64,000 bases of DNA, taken from the NCBI GenBank assembly GCA_963663005.2, contig CAXXHH010000015.1:620001-684000 (forward strand), written 5' to 3'. Source of the stretch: CAINVV01 sp963663005. GTDB taxonomy: Bacteria; Bacteroidota; Bacteroidia; Bacteroidales; Prolixibacteraceae. This document shows positions 29,546 to 38,507 of this stretch, piece after piece. Both the position numbers and the translations under genes were made by a program. Position 1 is the first letter of the stretch. Every line of letters starts with the position of its first letter. The notes beneath the pieces were generated by a model. That model was not told the origin of the DNA and searched no databases. It saw only the letters and a program-made list of their open reading frames with translations.

Positions 29546-30877
29546 TCATTTTCGTTTAGAAGATCCGGATTTTGCTCCTTTCAGCTCTTTCAGGAGCCTG
29601 TCGCGTATAGTCTGGAAATTTGCCATATTACCCGGAGTAACCGGGTTGGCCGGCTCCGATTTCATTTTCAGCGGATCAACAGGAAATCCGTTCATAAAAA
29701 CGCGAAAATCGAGGTGAGGACCGGAGGCTAGACCCGTAGCGCCTACATACCCGATCACCTGTCCCTGCTTCACCCTTGAACCAGCCTGAATCCCCTTTTC
29801 AAATTTTGAGAGGTGCATATAGGTCGTCGCATAAACGGAATTATGCTTAATCTTGATGAAGTTTCCTCCGCCTCCACCCTGATAGGCCTTCGTCTGAATT
29901 ACACCATCACCTATCGAATAGACAGGCGTCCCGGTAGGAGCAGCATAATCCACGCCAAAGTGAGGCCTGACTATCCGCAAAACCGGATGCATCCGAGCCG
30001 CTGAAAATCTGGAACTTATCCTGGAAAATTTCAAGGGCGCCTTCAGAAATTCTTTTCGAATGCTTCTTCCCTTGTCATCAAAATAGCTTTGCCCATCTTC
30101 CTGCTCAAAATGAATAGCGTAGAAATCCTGTCCGGAAGAATTAAAAAGCGCCGCGTGTATCTTTCCGATTCCAATCTTTTCCCCCTTTACAAAATCCTGA
30201 TCGTACACTACCGAAAAATAATCTCCCTTCTGGATGGCAAAGAAATCGATCGTCCAGGCAAAAAGTTCTGACAATTGAATTGCAAGCATCGGATCGAGAT
30301 TGTTCTCCTTCATGGAATTCCAAAGAGAGGAATTGATCACGCCGGTAGCAATTTTCCGTTCGGTGACGACTTCGTTTTTCCCTGCAATTACCTTGCAGGA
30401 GTCAAAATTTAAATTGTACAAATAGTAATTGACGGGATTTTCAGCATATGCGAAATAGCGTGGCGTCCGCAATGAATCACGTGAATAAAATACGGCATAG
30501 TCATTTCCAACTTTCATTTTCCGAAGATCAAAAACCGAAGTCGGCAAGTGAGCCAGCCGGTCGATAACAAGAGGAGATACTCCCCTGTCTGATAAAACAT
30601 CGGAAAGGCTTTCATTCATCCGCAGGTTGTTCTCCTCAACATGGAAAGAATCTACAGGAAGGCCAAATAGTAGTTTCGGCTCAGTAAGAAGAATGTCCTC
30701 TTTTTGATCAACCGTGGGAATCATGTAATTGTACCACATGATTCGGGAGAAAGTAAAAATCAGAAGCAGAAAAAGAGAAATACCAAATATCCATTCCGGT
30801 AAATATTTCCTTCTGGTGGATCGCTCTCCGGCTCTAATTAGCCGGTCGAGGATCTTCAATTTATTGTCTGATTTCAT
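29546..30877 (-). CDS. M23 family peptidoglycan DD-metallopeptidase, membrane-anchored
   Basis: 443 residues from the preferred ATG at 30877, which follows an 'aaagggg' stretch and overlaps the upstream YitT gene by only 17 nt; an in-frame ATG at 30937 would add 20 residues and a longer overlap. A single membrane segment ('FGISLFLLLIFTF') lies near residues 30-45, followed by a large periplasmic part with an OapA/LysM-like middle and a C-terminal LytM/M23 domain. The first zinc motif 'HFGVDYA' (HxxxD) is intact. The second is 'GPHLDF' (HLD at nt 29708-29716) rather than the usual HxH, so Asp replaces the third zinc-ligand His. I recall similar variants in Bacteroidetes homologues. Role: peptide cross-link cleavage in the wall. 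Confidence 0.87.
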   Translation of the reverse strand: MKSDNKLKILDRLIRAGERSTRRKYLPEWIFGISLFLLLIFTFSRIMWYNYMIPTVDQKEDILLTEPKLLFGLPVDSFHVEENNLRMNESLSDVLSDRGVSPLVIDRLAHLPTSVFDLRKMKVGNDYAVFYSRDSLRTPRYFAYAENPVNYYLYNLNFDSCKVIAGKNEVVTERKIATGVINSSLWNSMKENNLDPMLAIQLSELFAWTIDFFAIQKGDYFSVVYDQDFVKGEKIGIGKIHAALFNSSGQDFYAIHFEQEDGQSYFDDKGRSIRKEFLKAPLKFSRISSRFSAARMHPVLRIVRPHFGVDYAAPTGTPVYSIGDGVIQTKAYQGGGGGNFIKIKHNSVYATTYMHLSKFEKGIQAGSRVKQGQVIGYVGATGLASGPHLDFRVFMNGFPVDPLKMKSEPANPVTPGNMANFQTIRDRLLKELKGAKSGSSKRK

Positions 30878-31718
30878 CAAACCCCTTTCCATAAACACCC
30901 ATGACAGAACCTTGCGAGATAAATGCCTCAGGATCAATTTGTTTTATTTTCTGAAAAATCATGGGTGATTCTCTTTTTCTTACTACTGTCATAATCATCT
31001 TCACCTGCTTCTTGGTATACCAGCCTGTTCCTTCAATGATTGTCAATCCCCGGCGGGATTCCGTGTTAATGAAATCAGCAATCTCTTCATACCGCTCCGA
31101 AAAGATGAAAAGCTGAACGGATTGCTGCGCCCCGGTCAGGAATGCATCAATGGAGTATGCAACTATCCACATCGTGACATAGCCATAAACCAAAATTTCG
31201 ACCGATTTCAGAACAAAAAAGGAAGAGGTAATGATGATCACGTCACAGTACATAATGATCCGACCCGGACTAATATTTCTGTATTTATTGATGATCATCG
31301 CAATGATATCCGTACCGCCGGTACTTCCTCCCTGGTTAAAAGTAATGCCCAACCCGACCCCGCAAAGTATCCCTCCCAAAACGGACGACAGGAAAAGATC
31401 ATTTACAAGTGGTTCTTTAATAAAAAGCGGCATGATGTTGAGAAGCATGGAGATGACCACCATGCTAAAAAGTGTCTTTAACCCAAAACTGGTTCCAAGA
31501 ACTCGAATGGCAAGGATAATCAGAAAGCTGTTTATGGCAAAATAGGGATAGCCGGCCGGGATACCTGTTGCATAAAATATCAACATAGAAATACCGGTCA
31601 CTCCACCTGCCGTGATCTTCACCGGGATAAGAAATGCAGTTACCCCAAAAGCATACAATGCCAGTCCTATGACAATTACTGTATATTTCTGAATTGTCGA
31701 AAATATTTTCTTGCCCAT
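30861..31718 (-). CDS. YitT family membrane protein (DUF161/DUF2179)
   Basis: 285-residue inner-membrane protein. The N-terminal two thirds hold about five hydrophobic segments with the YitT glycine-rich loops ('GGVTGISML', 'GGILCGVGLGITFNQGGSTGGTD'). The C-terminal ~80 residues are the soluble DUF2179 domain ('GLTIIEGTGWYTKKQVKMIMTVV' region). Transport function is suspected for the family but not established. Its stop codon lies inside the start region of the downstream M23 gene (17-nt overlap), so the two are probably co-expressed. Confidence 0.9.
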   Translation of the reverse strand: MGKKIFSTIQKYTVIVIGLALYAFGVTAFLIPVKITAGGVTGISMLIFYATGIPAGYPYFAINSFLIILAIRVLGTSFGLKTLFSMVVISMLLNIMPLFIKEPLVNDLFLSSVLGGILCGVGLGITFNQGGSTGGTDIIAMIINKYRNISPGRIIMYCDVIIITSSFFVLKSVEILVYGYVTMWIVAYSIDAFLTGAQQSVQLFIFSERYEEIADFINTESRRGLTIIEGTGWYTKKQVKMIMTVVRKRESPMIFQKIKQIDPEAFISQGSVMGVYGKGFDEIRQ

Positions 31719-31872
31719 GAAGATTAATTAGGAGCGCTAATTTAAATCTTTTTTAAAAATTTATTTAATTTCACAACGAATTAACAAACTAAACTTTTCA
31801 AGCAAACTATTCAAATTAACTAAAAATCAATTTATTTACTCTGTAAACTTATTTTAATTAAATTATTTAGAT

Positions 31873-33009
31873 ATGAAGATTCACGAATATCAAGCAAAGG
31901 AAATTTTTTCCCGCTACCTGATACCTGTAACAAATGAAATAGTTTGCTATACAGTTGAGGAGGCAGTAGCTGCTGCCGAGAAATTGGGACTTCCTGTCGT
32001 GGTAAAAGCGCAGGTGCTGGCAGGCGGAAGAGGCAAGGCCGGTGGCGTAAAATTGGCCCGCACAAAAGAGGATGTTCCGGAGTATGCCGGTAAGATTTTG
32101 GGAATGGATATCAAAGGCTACACCGTTGAGAAGATTTTGATCGCGCAGGGAGTAAAATTCTCTTCTGAGTTTTATGTCGGTCTGACAATTGACCGGAACT
32201 CAAAATCTGTTATTTTCATGGCCAGCAGCGAAGGTGGCGTTGAAATTGAAGAGGTTGCCAAAGACAACCCCGATGCGATTCACAAGTTTATTATCGATCC
32301 CGATTTGGGCATGACACCTTTCCTCGCGAGGAAAATAGCCTTTGCACTCTTTAACGATTTTAATTTAGTGAAGCAGGGTACTGATCTATTCCAAAAGCTT
32401 TACCGCATTTTTATGGATACAGACTCTTCGTTGGTTGAAATAAATCCGTTGGTCATCACTGAGGAGGGAAAACTTTTGGCACTGGATGGTAAAATGAATT
32501 TTGATGATAACGCTCTATACCGTCAAAGTGCGATTGAGGCGCTGAACGAACCCACAGAAGATGAACTCAAGGAAATTGACGCCAAAGAGAAGGGGTTGAC
32601 TTACATCAGGCTGGATGGTTCCATCGGTTGTATGGTGAATGGTGCAGGTCTTGCAATGGCAACACTCGACCTTATCAAATATTATGGAGGTGAGCCTGCC
32701 AATTTTTTGGATATTGGCGGAAGTTCAAATCCACAAAAAGTAATTGATGCGATGAACCTCATTCTTTCAGACAAAAACGTGAAAGTGGTAATGATCAATA
32801 TTTTTGGAGGTATTACACGTTGTGATGATGTTGCTCGTGGTCTGATAATTGCCCTCGATAAAATTAAGGTAGAGGTTCCGATTGTTGTTCGTCTATCCGG
32901 AACTAATTCAAAAGAGGGACTAGAGATCCTTAAGCAGGCAAATTTGCCGATTGTCGAGACGATGAGTCAGGCTGCTCAAAAAGCCATTGAATTATGCAAT
33001 AAAAATTAG
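31873..33009 (+). CDS. sucC: Succinate-CoA ligase (ADP-forming) subunit beta
   Basis: 378-residue beta subunit. The ATP-grasp domain starts at 'MKIHEYQAKEIF', with 'VVKAQVLAGGRGKAGGVK' for nucleotide binding near residues 42-59. The C-terminal flavodoxin-like domain carries the 'NIFGGITRCD' loop. With SucD it makes ATP (or GTP) from succinyl-CoA in the TCA cycle, or runs in reverse in fermentative Bacteroidetes succinate/propionate metabolism. It sits 22 nt upstream of sucD in one operon. The ~150-nt upstream region is very AT-rich with no clear -7 box. Confidence 0.96.
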   Translation: MKIHEYQAKEIFSRYLIPVTNEIVCYTVEEAVAAAEKLGLPVVVKAQVLAGGRGKAGGVKLARTKEDVPEYAGKILGMDIKGYTVEKILIAQGVKFSSEFYVGLTIDRNSKSVIFMASSEGGVEIEEVAKDNPDAIHKFIIDPDLGMTPFLARKIAFALFNDFNLVKQGTDLFQKLYRIFMDTDSSLVEINPLVITEEGKLLALDGKMNFDDNALYRQSAIEALNEPTEDELKEIDAKEKGLTYIRLDGSIGCMVNGAGLAMATLDLIKYYGGEPANFLDIGGSSNPQKVIDAMNLILSDKNVKVVMINIFGGITRCDDVARGLIIALDKIKVEVPIVVRLSGTNSKEGLEILKQANLPIVETMSQAAQKAIELCNKN

Positions 33010-33031
33010 GAATCTACTTATTTATTAAGCT

Positions 33032-33901
33032 ATGAGCATTTTAGTCAATCAAAATACAAAATTGTTAGTTCAGGGTATCACCGGTAGGGACGGAAGCTTC
33101 CACGCAGGCAAAATGAAAGCGTACGGAACCAATGTTGTGGCGGGTGTCTCTCCAGGCAAAGGCGGATCTTTTGTCGACGGAATTCCCGTTTTCAATACGG
33201 TCGAAGCTGCAATGAAAGCTACAGGTGCAAATACATCCATCATCTTTGTTCCCGCTCACCTGGCTGCTGATGCTGTACTCGAAGCATCCGAAGCAGGCAT
33301 TGAACTGGTGATCGCAATCTCTGAAGGCGTCCCAACACTTGATATGGTGAAAGTAATGCCATACCTCGCTAAGAAAGGCACCAAATTGATCGGTCCAAAC
33401 TGTCCGGGTTTGATTTCTCCGGGAGAAGCGCTGGTGGGTATCCTGCCGGGAAATATTTTCCTCAAAGGGAATGTCGGACTCATGAGCCGAAGCGGAACAT
33501 TGACATACGAGATGGTCTACCAGTTAACCAGCAATAATATTGGCCAGAGTACCTGCGTGGGTATCGGCGGTGATCCGGTTGCCGGGCTATATTATCTTGA
33601 GCTATTACAAATGTTCCAGGATGACCCTGCAACAGAGGCCATTGTGTTGATCGGAGAGATCGGCGGTGATGCCGAAGAGCGTGCTGCACAATATATTTCG
33701 GAGCATATCACCAAGCCAGTTGTAGCGTTTATAGCCGGACAATCTGCTCCCCCCGGGAAAAGAATGGGGCACGCGGGTGCGATTATCTCCAGTGGAAGTG
33801 GAACCGCCGAAGAGAAAATCAAAGCATTTGAGAAAGTCGGGGTTAAAGTAGCTAAAATACCTAGTGAAATACCTGAATTACTGAAACTTATATTCAAGTA
33901 A
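33032..33901 (+). CDS. sucD: Succinate-CoA ligase subunit alpha
   Basis: 289-residue alpha subunit with an N-terminal CoA-binding Rossmann domain ('VQGITGRDGSFH', 'GPNCPG') and the active-site histidine in 'GHAGAIIS', which is phosphorylated during catalysis. Length is normal. It is the second gene of the sucCD operon and is followed directly by a long hairpin (33905-33982) separating it from the convergent murQ gene. Confidence 0.96.
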   Translation: MSILVNQNTKLLVQGITGRDGSFHAGKMKAYGTNVVAGVSPGKGGSFVDGIPVFNTVEAAMKATGANTSIIFVPAHLAADAVLEASEAGIELVIAISEGVPTLDMVKVMPYLAKKGTKLIGPNCPGLISPGEALVGILPGNIFLKGNVGLMSRSGTLTYEMVYQLTSNNIGQSTCVGIGGDPVAGLYYLELLQMFQDDPATEAIVLIGEIGGDAEERAAQYISEHITKPVVAFIAGQSAPPGKRMGHAGAIISSGSGTAEEKIKAFEKVGVKVAKIPSEIPELLKLIFK

Positions 33902-33904
33902 GAA

Positions 33905-33982
33905 GTGAAAAGCGGAAAGTGAATAGTGAAAAATGCAGGAATCAACGCCTCAACTTTTCACTATTCACTTTTCGCTTTTCAT
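33905..33982. terminator. Long hairpin between convergent sucD and murQ
   Basis: Arms of 28 nt (33905-33932 and 33955-33982) pair along their full length with two G-U wobbles, around a 22-nt loop. The arms are built from 'gtgaaaa/gtgaatag' words, and the right arm is followed by more of the same type (33983-33999). It fills the gap between two convergent stop codons and probably works as a bidirectional terminator or mRNA end, although it is far longer than a usual intrinsic terminator. Confidence 0.7.
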
Positions 33983-33999
33983 TATTCATTATTCGCTTT

Positions 34000-34818
34000 T
34001 TACTTCTCGTTTCTAGCCGCATTAAGTACTTCATTTACAGATCCGTGTAGCAAAAGCAATCGCTTGGCTTTGTCTTCGCTATAACCCAACTCACTAACAA
34101 TCATGCGGGTGCCCCTGTGAACCAATTTCTGATTGGTTAGTTGCATGTTGACCATCTTATTCCCTTTGACCCGTCCAAGCTTAATCATGACAGATGTGGT
34201 AATCATGTTAAGAATTAGTTTCTGCGAAGTGCCGGATTTCATTCTTGTGCTTCCGGTTACGAATTCCGGTCCCACCACTGCCTCAATGGCTATATCAACA
34301 TTCGCAGCCAGGACACTTCCCGGATTATTGACGATACAGGCCGTAAGAATATTGTGCTTCCTGGCCTTTTTTACGGCGCCGACAACATAAGGAGTTCTAC
34401 CGGAAGCCGCAATACCAACAACCGTATCTAATTCGTTGACTTCCATTCGTTCAAGATCTTTCCATCCCATCTCCTCGTCATCTTCGGCCGCTTCAACTGC
34501 CTTTCGGATAGCTTTGTCTCCCCCTGCAATCATGCCAATGACCAACCCGTGACCGACGCCAAAGGTTGGAGGAATCTCTGACGCGTCCAGGATGCCCAAA
34601 CGGCCGCTGGTGCCTGCTCCCATATAGAAAAGCCGTCCACCCTTTTTCATTCTAAGGTAAACCTGTTCAACGAGCTTTTCGATTTGAGGTAACACCAAAC
34701 TAATCGCTGGCAGTACCTTCTTATCTTCCTCATGAATATTGAGCAACAACTCCTTAACCGACATTTTATCCAAATCGTCGTATAATGAGTCTTGCTCGGT
34801 GATGCTAACAGTATTCAT
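34000..34818 (-). CDS. murQ: N-acetylmuramic acid 6-phosphate etherase
   Basis: 272-residue SIS-domain lyase that splits the lactyl ether of MurNAc-6-phosphate to give GlcNAc-6-phosphate and D-lactate. The 'MGAGTSGRLGILDASEIPPTFG' block (nt ~34560-34623) contains the catalytic Glu at residue 81; the 'AVEAAEDD' segment and 'STRMKSGTSQK' are also conserved. It is slightly shorter than E. coli MurQ (about 298 residues), as in other Bacteroidetes. It is cytosolic and lies 10 nt downstream of the BadF-type kinase gene, so the two form the kinase-etherase route of MurNAc salvage. Confidence 0.95.
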   Translation of the reverse strand: MNTVSITEQDSLYDDLDKMSVKELLLNIHEEDKKVLPAISLVLPQIEKLVEQVYLRMKKGGRLFYMGAGTSGRLGILDASEIPPTFGVGHGLVIGMIAGGDKAIRKAVEAAEDDEEMGWKDLERMEVNELDTVVGIAASGRTPYVVGAVKKARKHNILTACIVNNPGSVLAANVDIAIEAVVGPEFVTGSTRMKSGTSQKLILNMITTSVMIKLGRVKGNKMVNMQLTNQKLVHRGTRMIVSELGYSEDKAKRLLLLHGSVNEVLNAARNEK

Positions 34819-34828
34819 CTCTTTCTGC

Positions 34829-35674
34829 TTAATTGGATTTCTTCAAATGATATTTAACCAGTCCGTCCATCGGATCACGATGAATGGCAATACAAGTCAT
34901 CTTATATTTTTCACACACTTCATAAACAATCTCCTTCAAATAGAAAGCAACGGATCCCACGAAGCCAATGGGGAAAGAAGCATAATCAGGTATCTTGGTC
35001 ACATTGCGGTCGAAAAATTCGATGAGACTGTCTCTGAAAAGATTATGTGCATATTTATCGGCAATTTCGTCAGACAGGAACGGCGCAAACGAGGCTAAAA
35101 AGTGATTTGGCCTCTCCGTTTTATAAACTCTTTGAAGCGCCTCATCCCTGGTAAGGTGGTATTTCTGTTCAAATTTGAACCTTAGGTGGGTCGGCATAAC
35201 TTCCTTGAAATAGTCTCCAAGCAGCTTTCTGCCTAAAACGGCACCACTGCATTCATCTCCCAAAATGAAGCCAAGCGGAGAAACCCCGGCAACAACTATA
35301 CTCCCATCATAAAGACAGGCATTCGAACCTGTTCCTAAAATACAGGCAATGCCTGAAGATGTGCCAAATAGTGAATGGGATGCGGCTAAAACATCGCTGA
35401 AAAGTCCAATTTCAGCTTCAGGATACAATTTCAGGAGCGCGCCCCGGATAATTTCCGCCTTGGATTCATTAATAATCCCGGATCCGTAGAAAAAGATCTC
35501 CTTAACGCCAGGGCCTGTAAAGGGAAACAAAGCTGTCTTTAGCTCCTCGTAAATGGATTCGGTTGTGCGAAAGAACGGGTTTATTCCAGCTGTAATGAAG
35601 TCACTGAATTCTCCGTCTGGGGAAATTAGCTTCCATGCACATTTAGTAGATCCACTGTCTGCTATTAATATCAA
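34829..35674 (-). CDS. murK: BadF/BadG-type amino-sugar kinase (MurNAc kinase MurK-like)
   Basis: 281-residue ASKHA-fold kinase. The phosphate-1 motif is 'DSGSTKCAW' at the N terminus, the adenosine/phosphate-2 segment 'LGTGSNACLYDG' is mid-protein, and 'LGDECSGAVLGRKLL' follows. This N-acetylglucosamine-kinase-like family includes MurK of Tannerella forsythia, which phosphorylates MurNAc at O6 ahead of MurQ. The start codon appears to be TTG (35672-35674). Immediate linkage to murQ supports MurNAc as the main substrate; GlcNAc as a second substrate is possible. Confidence 0.85.
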   Translation of the reverse strand: MILIADSGSTKCAWKLISPDGEFSDFITAGINPFFRTTESIYEELKTALFPFTGPGVKEIFFYGSGIINESKAEIIRGALLKLYPEAEIGLFSDVLAASHSLFGTSSGIACILGTGSNACLYDGSIVVAGVSPLGFILGDECSGAVLGRKLLGDYFKEVMPTHLRFKFEQKYHLTRDEALQRVYKTERPNHFLASFAPFLSDEIADKYAHNLFRDSLIEFFDRNVTKIPDYASFPIGFVGSVAFYLKEIVYEVCEKYKMTCIAIHRDPMDGLVKYHLKKSN

Positions 35675-35896
35675 AACGGTAGTTTTATGTTTATTTTCAA
35701 ATAATTGTACAATTTTGCCTGTATATAACCCGACGAATTAAGTTGTTCGCTACCAATTCGTTTTATACTGACCATATGAAATAGCCAGGAAAAGCATGAC
35801 CTCAGCTAGCGTGACAGACAATTCATGGCGTTTCTAATGTAAAGATAACAATTTTATTAACTTATTACAGGTATTATATAACATGTATTACCAATA

Positions 35897-35926
35897 TTGT
35901 AATTTTCGATTTTTAGGCTACTTTTG
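35897..35926 (+). promoter_or_regulatory. Bacteroidetes-type promoter ahead of the GH9 gene
   Basis: TTG at 35897-35899 and TACTTTTG at 35919-35926 are separated by 19 nt, fitting the Bacteroidetes primary sigma consensus (TTG-N19-TAnnTTTG). Transcription would start near 35933, about 35 nt before the GH9 start codon. It is the clearest promoter in the window and may serve the whole rightward island. The rest of the ~290-nt gap (35675-35968), shared with divergent murK, holds no gene that I can see. Confidence 0.6.
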
Positions 35927-35968
35927 GTGTTCGCTTGCGCCGGATTTCACTTTTAAAAACTCTTGAAT

Positions 35969-38446
35969 ATGGGAAGATTGTGCGGGATATGTATGTGCTT
36001 AATTTGCTTCATTTTTCAATCTTTCGGGAGCGAAGTGATCCGGATAAATCAGATGGGTTATCTTCCTGATGGATTAAAAATAGCCGTATTTCTTAGTGAT
36101 CAGCAATGCAATCCAAAAAAATTTAAGCTAGTCGAAAATCTGTCAGGGAAAACGGTTTTCGAAGGAATTCCGCAGTCCGCTGATGGCACACTGTGGGGAC
36201 AAAAGAGTGCCTTTAGACTTGATTTCTCATCGGTAGTACAACCGGGCGGATACCATCTTGAAGCAGGCAATACCATTTCTCCCTCTTTTACTGTCTCATC
36301 CCTTATATACAAAGGAACTGCAGATTTTGTGCTCCAATATATGCGCCAACAGCGATGTGGCTTCAATCCCTTCCTGAATGACTCTTGTCATACCGCCGAC
36401 GGAATAATTGTTGATCACCCGGACAAGTCTGGAAAATGGCTTGATGTTACCGGCGGGTGGCACGATGCATCAGATTATCTGCAATATACGCTTACGTCCG
36501 CAAATGCTGTATATCAGATGCTGTTTGCCTATCGTGAAAACCCTTCCGTGTACAAAGATAATTTCAATGCAAAAGGGTTACCGGGAGCAAACGGAATTCC
36601 GGATATATTGGACGAGGCTCGCTGGGGAATCGATTGGCTTCTTAAGATGAACCCCGGAAAAAACGAAATGTATTACCAAATTGCTGACGACCGTGATCAC
36701 CGGGGCTACAGATTACCAAATAAAGACACCACCTCATACGGTTTTGGGAAGAAATACAGACCGGTCTATTTCGTCACAGGAAAACCTCAGGGTACTGGAA
36801 CGCATCGTAACAGGACGACGGGTGTAGCCTCCGTTGCGGCCAAGTTTAGTTCTTCATTTGCCCTTGGGGCGGAAATATTCAACAGCATTGACCCAAAATT
36901 CTCTGAAAAATTAAAAAATAAGGCTACTGAGGCGTGGGAGTTTGCGCAGACTGATCCGGGAGTGTGTCAAACAGCCTGCGTTGTCTCCCCATATTTCTAC
37001 GAAGAAGAAAACTATGCCGACGACCTGGAACTGGCAGCCGCCACGCTATTTCAACTCACAAAATCCGATTTAGATCAAAAATCAGCGAGCAAATGGGGCG
37101 AACTCGAACAGGTAACACCCTGGATGGAGCTTCATCGGGCACGACACTATCAATATTATCCGTTCGTCAACCTGGGGCATGCGCTTCTGGCAAAATCACA
37201 GGACAGTCTGATTTCGAAAAAATTCGTCGGATTCATGAAACAGGGATTAACCTCGCTGCAGGGATATTCCAAAAACGATCCTTTCCCCATTGGCATTCCA
37301 TTTATCTGGTGCTCAAATAACCTGGTTGTAGCAGCCGCCACTCAGGCAAAGCTATACAGACAGATTACCGGTGACACGCAATTTGAACAACTCGAGACAG
37401 CGCTGACCGACTGGCTTTTTGGATGCAATCCGTGGGGAACTTCTATGATTTGCGGACTGCCATCCACAGGCGATAGTCCGGTGGATCCCCATTCTGCCAT
37501 TACCTACTGGCTAAAGCAAAACACTTTAGGGGGCTTGGTAGACGGGCCGGTATACCAGTCGATCTACAAATCTTTGCTTGGAATCAAGTTACTTCATGCC
37601 GATTCATATGCTCCCTTTCAAGGCGGACAAGCCGTTTATCACGACGACAACGGTGACTATTCGACCAATGAACCGACAATGGACGGAACGGCAAGTCTGA
37701 GCTTCCTGCTCTCCTCCCTTGAGGCAAAAGGCTCCGCAAGTCTTCACTCCGGAATTTTAGAAGACAAACAAGGAGCCATCGTGCGGATGAATTCAGCAAC
37801 CAAGAATATTTATCTTGTCTTTTCTGCGCATGAATATGGAGAAGGTGGAAATGTAATTGAACAATCTCTCCATAAATTCAATGCGAAGGGCTCCTTCTTC
37901 TTTACCGGAGATTTCTACCGGGACAAGCACAATAATCAGTTAATTAAAAAATTGATTTCTGAAGGGCATTATTTAGGGGCGCATTCAGACCGCCATCTTC
38001 TTTATGCCGACTGGACCAAAAGAGATTCGCTGCTGGTAAAACAAGCGGACTTTGAAAAGGATCTGGAGGCAAACTACAAGGAAATGAAGTCTTTTGGGAT
38101 AGAGCCATCCAAAGCCAAATTCTTCCTTCCGCCCTATGAATGGTACAATCAGGCAGTTGTGACCTGGGGAAAGCAAATTGGATTAACCACCATTAACTTT
38201 ACTCCCGGAATCCGATCAAATGCAGACTATACAACGCCGGACATGCAAAATTATCGTTCATCAGATCAAATCATGAATGACCTTGCCAAGTTTGAATCGA
38301 CCGATCCCAACGGATTTAACGGAGCAATAATTCTGGTACATCTGGGTACTTCACCACTACGAACGGACAAATTCTACAACAAGCTGGATGAATTACTCAA
38401 ACTCCTTTCTGACAAAGGTTACAAATTTTGCAAAATAGACAAGTAG
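35969..38446 (+). CDS. GH9 glycosidase fused to a NodB-type polysaccharide deacetylase domain
   Basis: 825 residues from ATG 35969 (an in-frame TTG lies 6 nt earlier). Signal peptide; then a CelD-like N-terminal Ig domain ('IRINQMGYLPDG'); then a GH9 (alpha/alpha)6 domain with the paired catalytic-site Asp in 'GGWHDASDY' and the acid Glu in 'NEPTMDGTA'; then from about residue 605 a NodB-homology domain. The latter keeps motif 2 'GAHSDRH', the 'FLPPYEWYN' motif and 'ILVHLG', but motif 1 reads 'FSAHEYGEGG' instead of TFDDG. GH9 members include cellulases and exo-glucosaminidases; next to murK/murQ an amino-sugar glycan is the more likely target. I recall this fusion in Bacteroides. Exported to the periplasm or surface. 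Confidence 0.85.
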   Translation: MGRLCGICMCLICFIFQSFGSEVIRINQMGYLPDGLKIAVFLSDQQCNPKKFKLVENLSGKTVFEGIPQSADGTLWGQKSAFRLDFSSVVQPGGYHLEAGNTISPSFTVSSLIYKGTADFVLQYMRQQRCGFNPFLNDSCHTADGIIVDHPDKSGKWLDVTGGWHDASDYLQYTLTSANAVYQMLFAYRENPSVYKDNFNAKGLPGANGIPDILDEARWGIDWLLKMNPGKNEMYYQIADDRDHRGYRLPNKDTTSYGFGKKYRPVYFVTGKPQGTGTHRNRTTGVASVAAKFSSSFALGAEIFNSIDPKFSEKLKNKATEAWEFAQTDPGVCQTACVVSPYFYEEENYADDLELAAATLFQLTKSDLDQKSASKWGELEQVTPWMELHRARHYQYYPFVNLGHALLAKSQDSLISKKFVGFMKQGLTSLQGYSKNDPFPIGIPFIWCSNNLVVAAATQAKLYRQITGDTQFEQLETALTDWLFGCNPWGTSMICGLPSTGDSPVDPHSAITYWLKQNTLGGLVDGPVYQSIYKSLLGIKLLHADSYAPFQGGQAVYHDDNGDYSTNEPTMDGTASLSFLLSSLEAKGSASLHSGILEDKQGAIVRMNSATKNIYLVFSAHEYGEGGNVIEQSLHKFNAKGSFFFTGDFYRDKHNNQLIKKLISEGHYLGAHSDRHLLYADWTKRDSLLVKQADFEKDLEANYKEMKSFGIEPSKAKFFLPPYEWYNQAVVTWGKQIGLTTINFTPGIRSNADYTTPDMQNYRSSDQIMNDLAKFESTDPNGFNGAIILVHLGTSPLRTDKFYNKLDELLKLLSDKGYKFCKIDK

Positions 38447-38507
38447 TGATGGGAAACTTCTTAGCAATGAGCAACAATAACATCTAAAATATCTCTAATT
38501 TTAGCCT

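Noticed and set aside
31719..31872. Promoter or riboswitch upstream of sucC
   Set aside because: The region is AT-rich with no TAnnTTTG box and no conserved riboswitch core that I can recognise.
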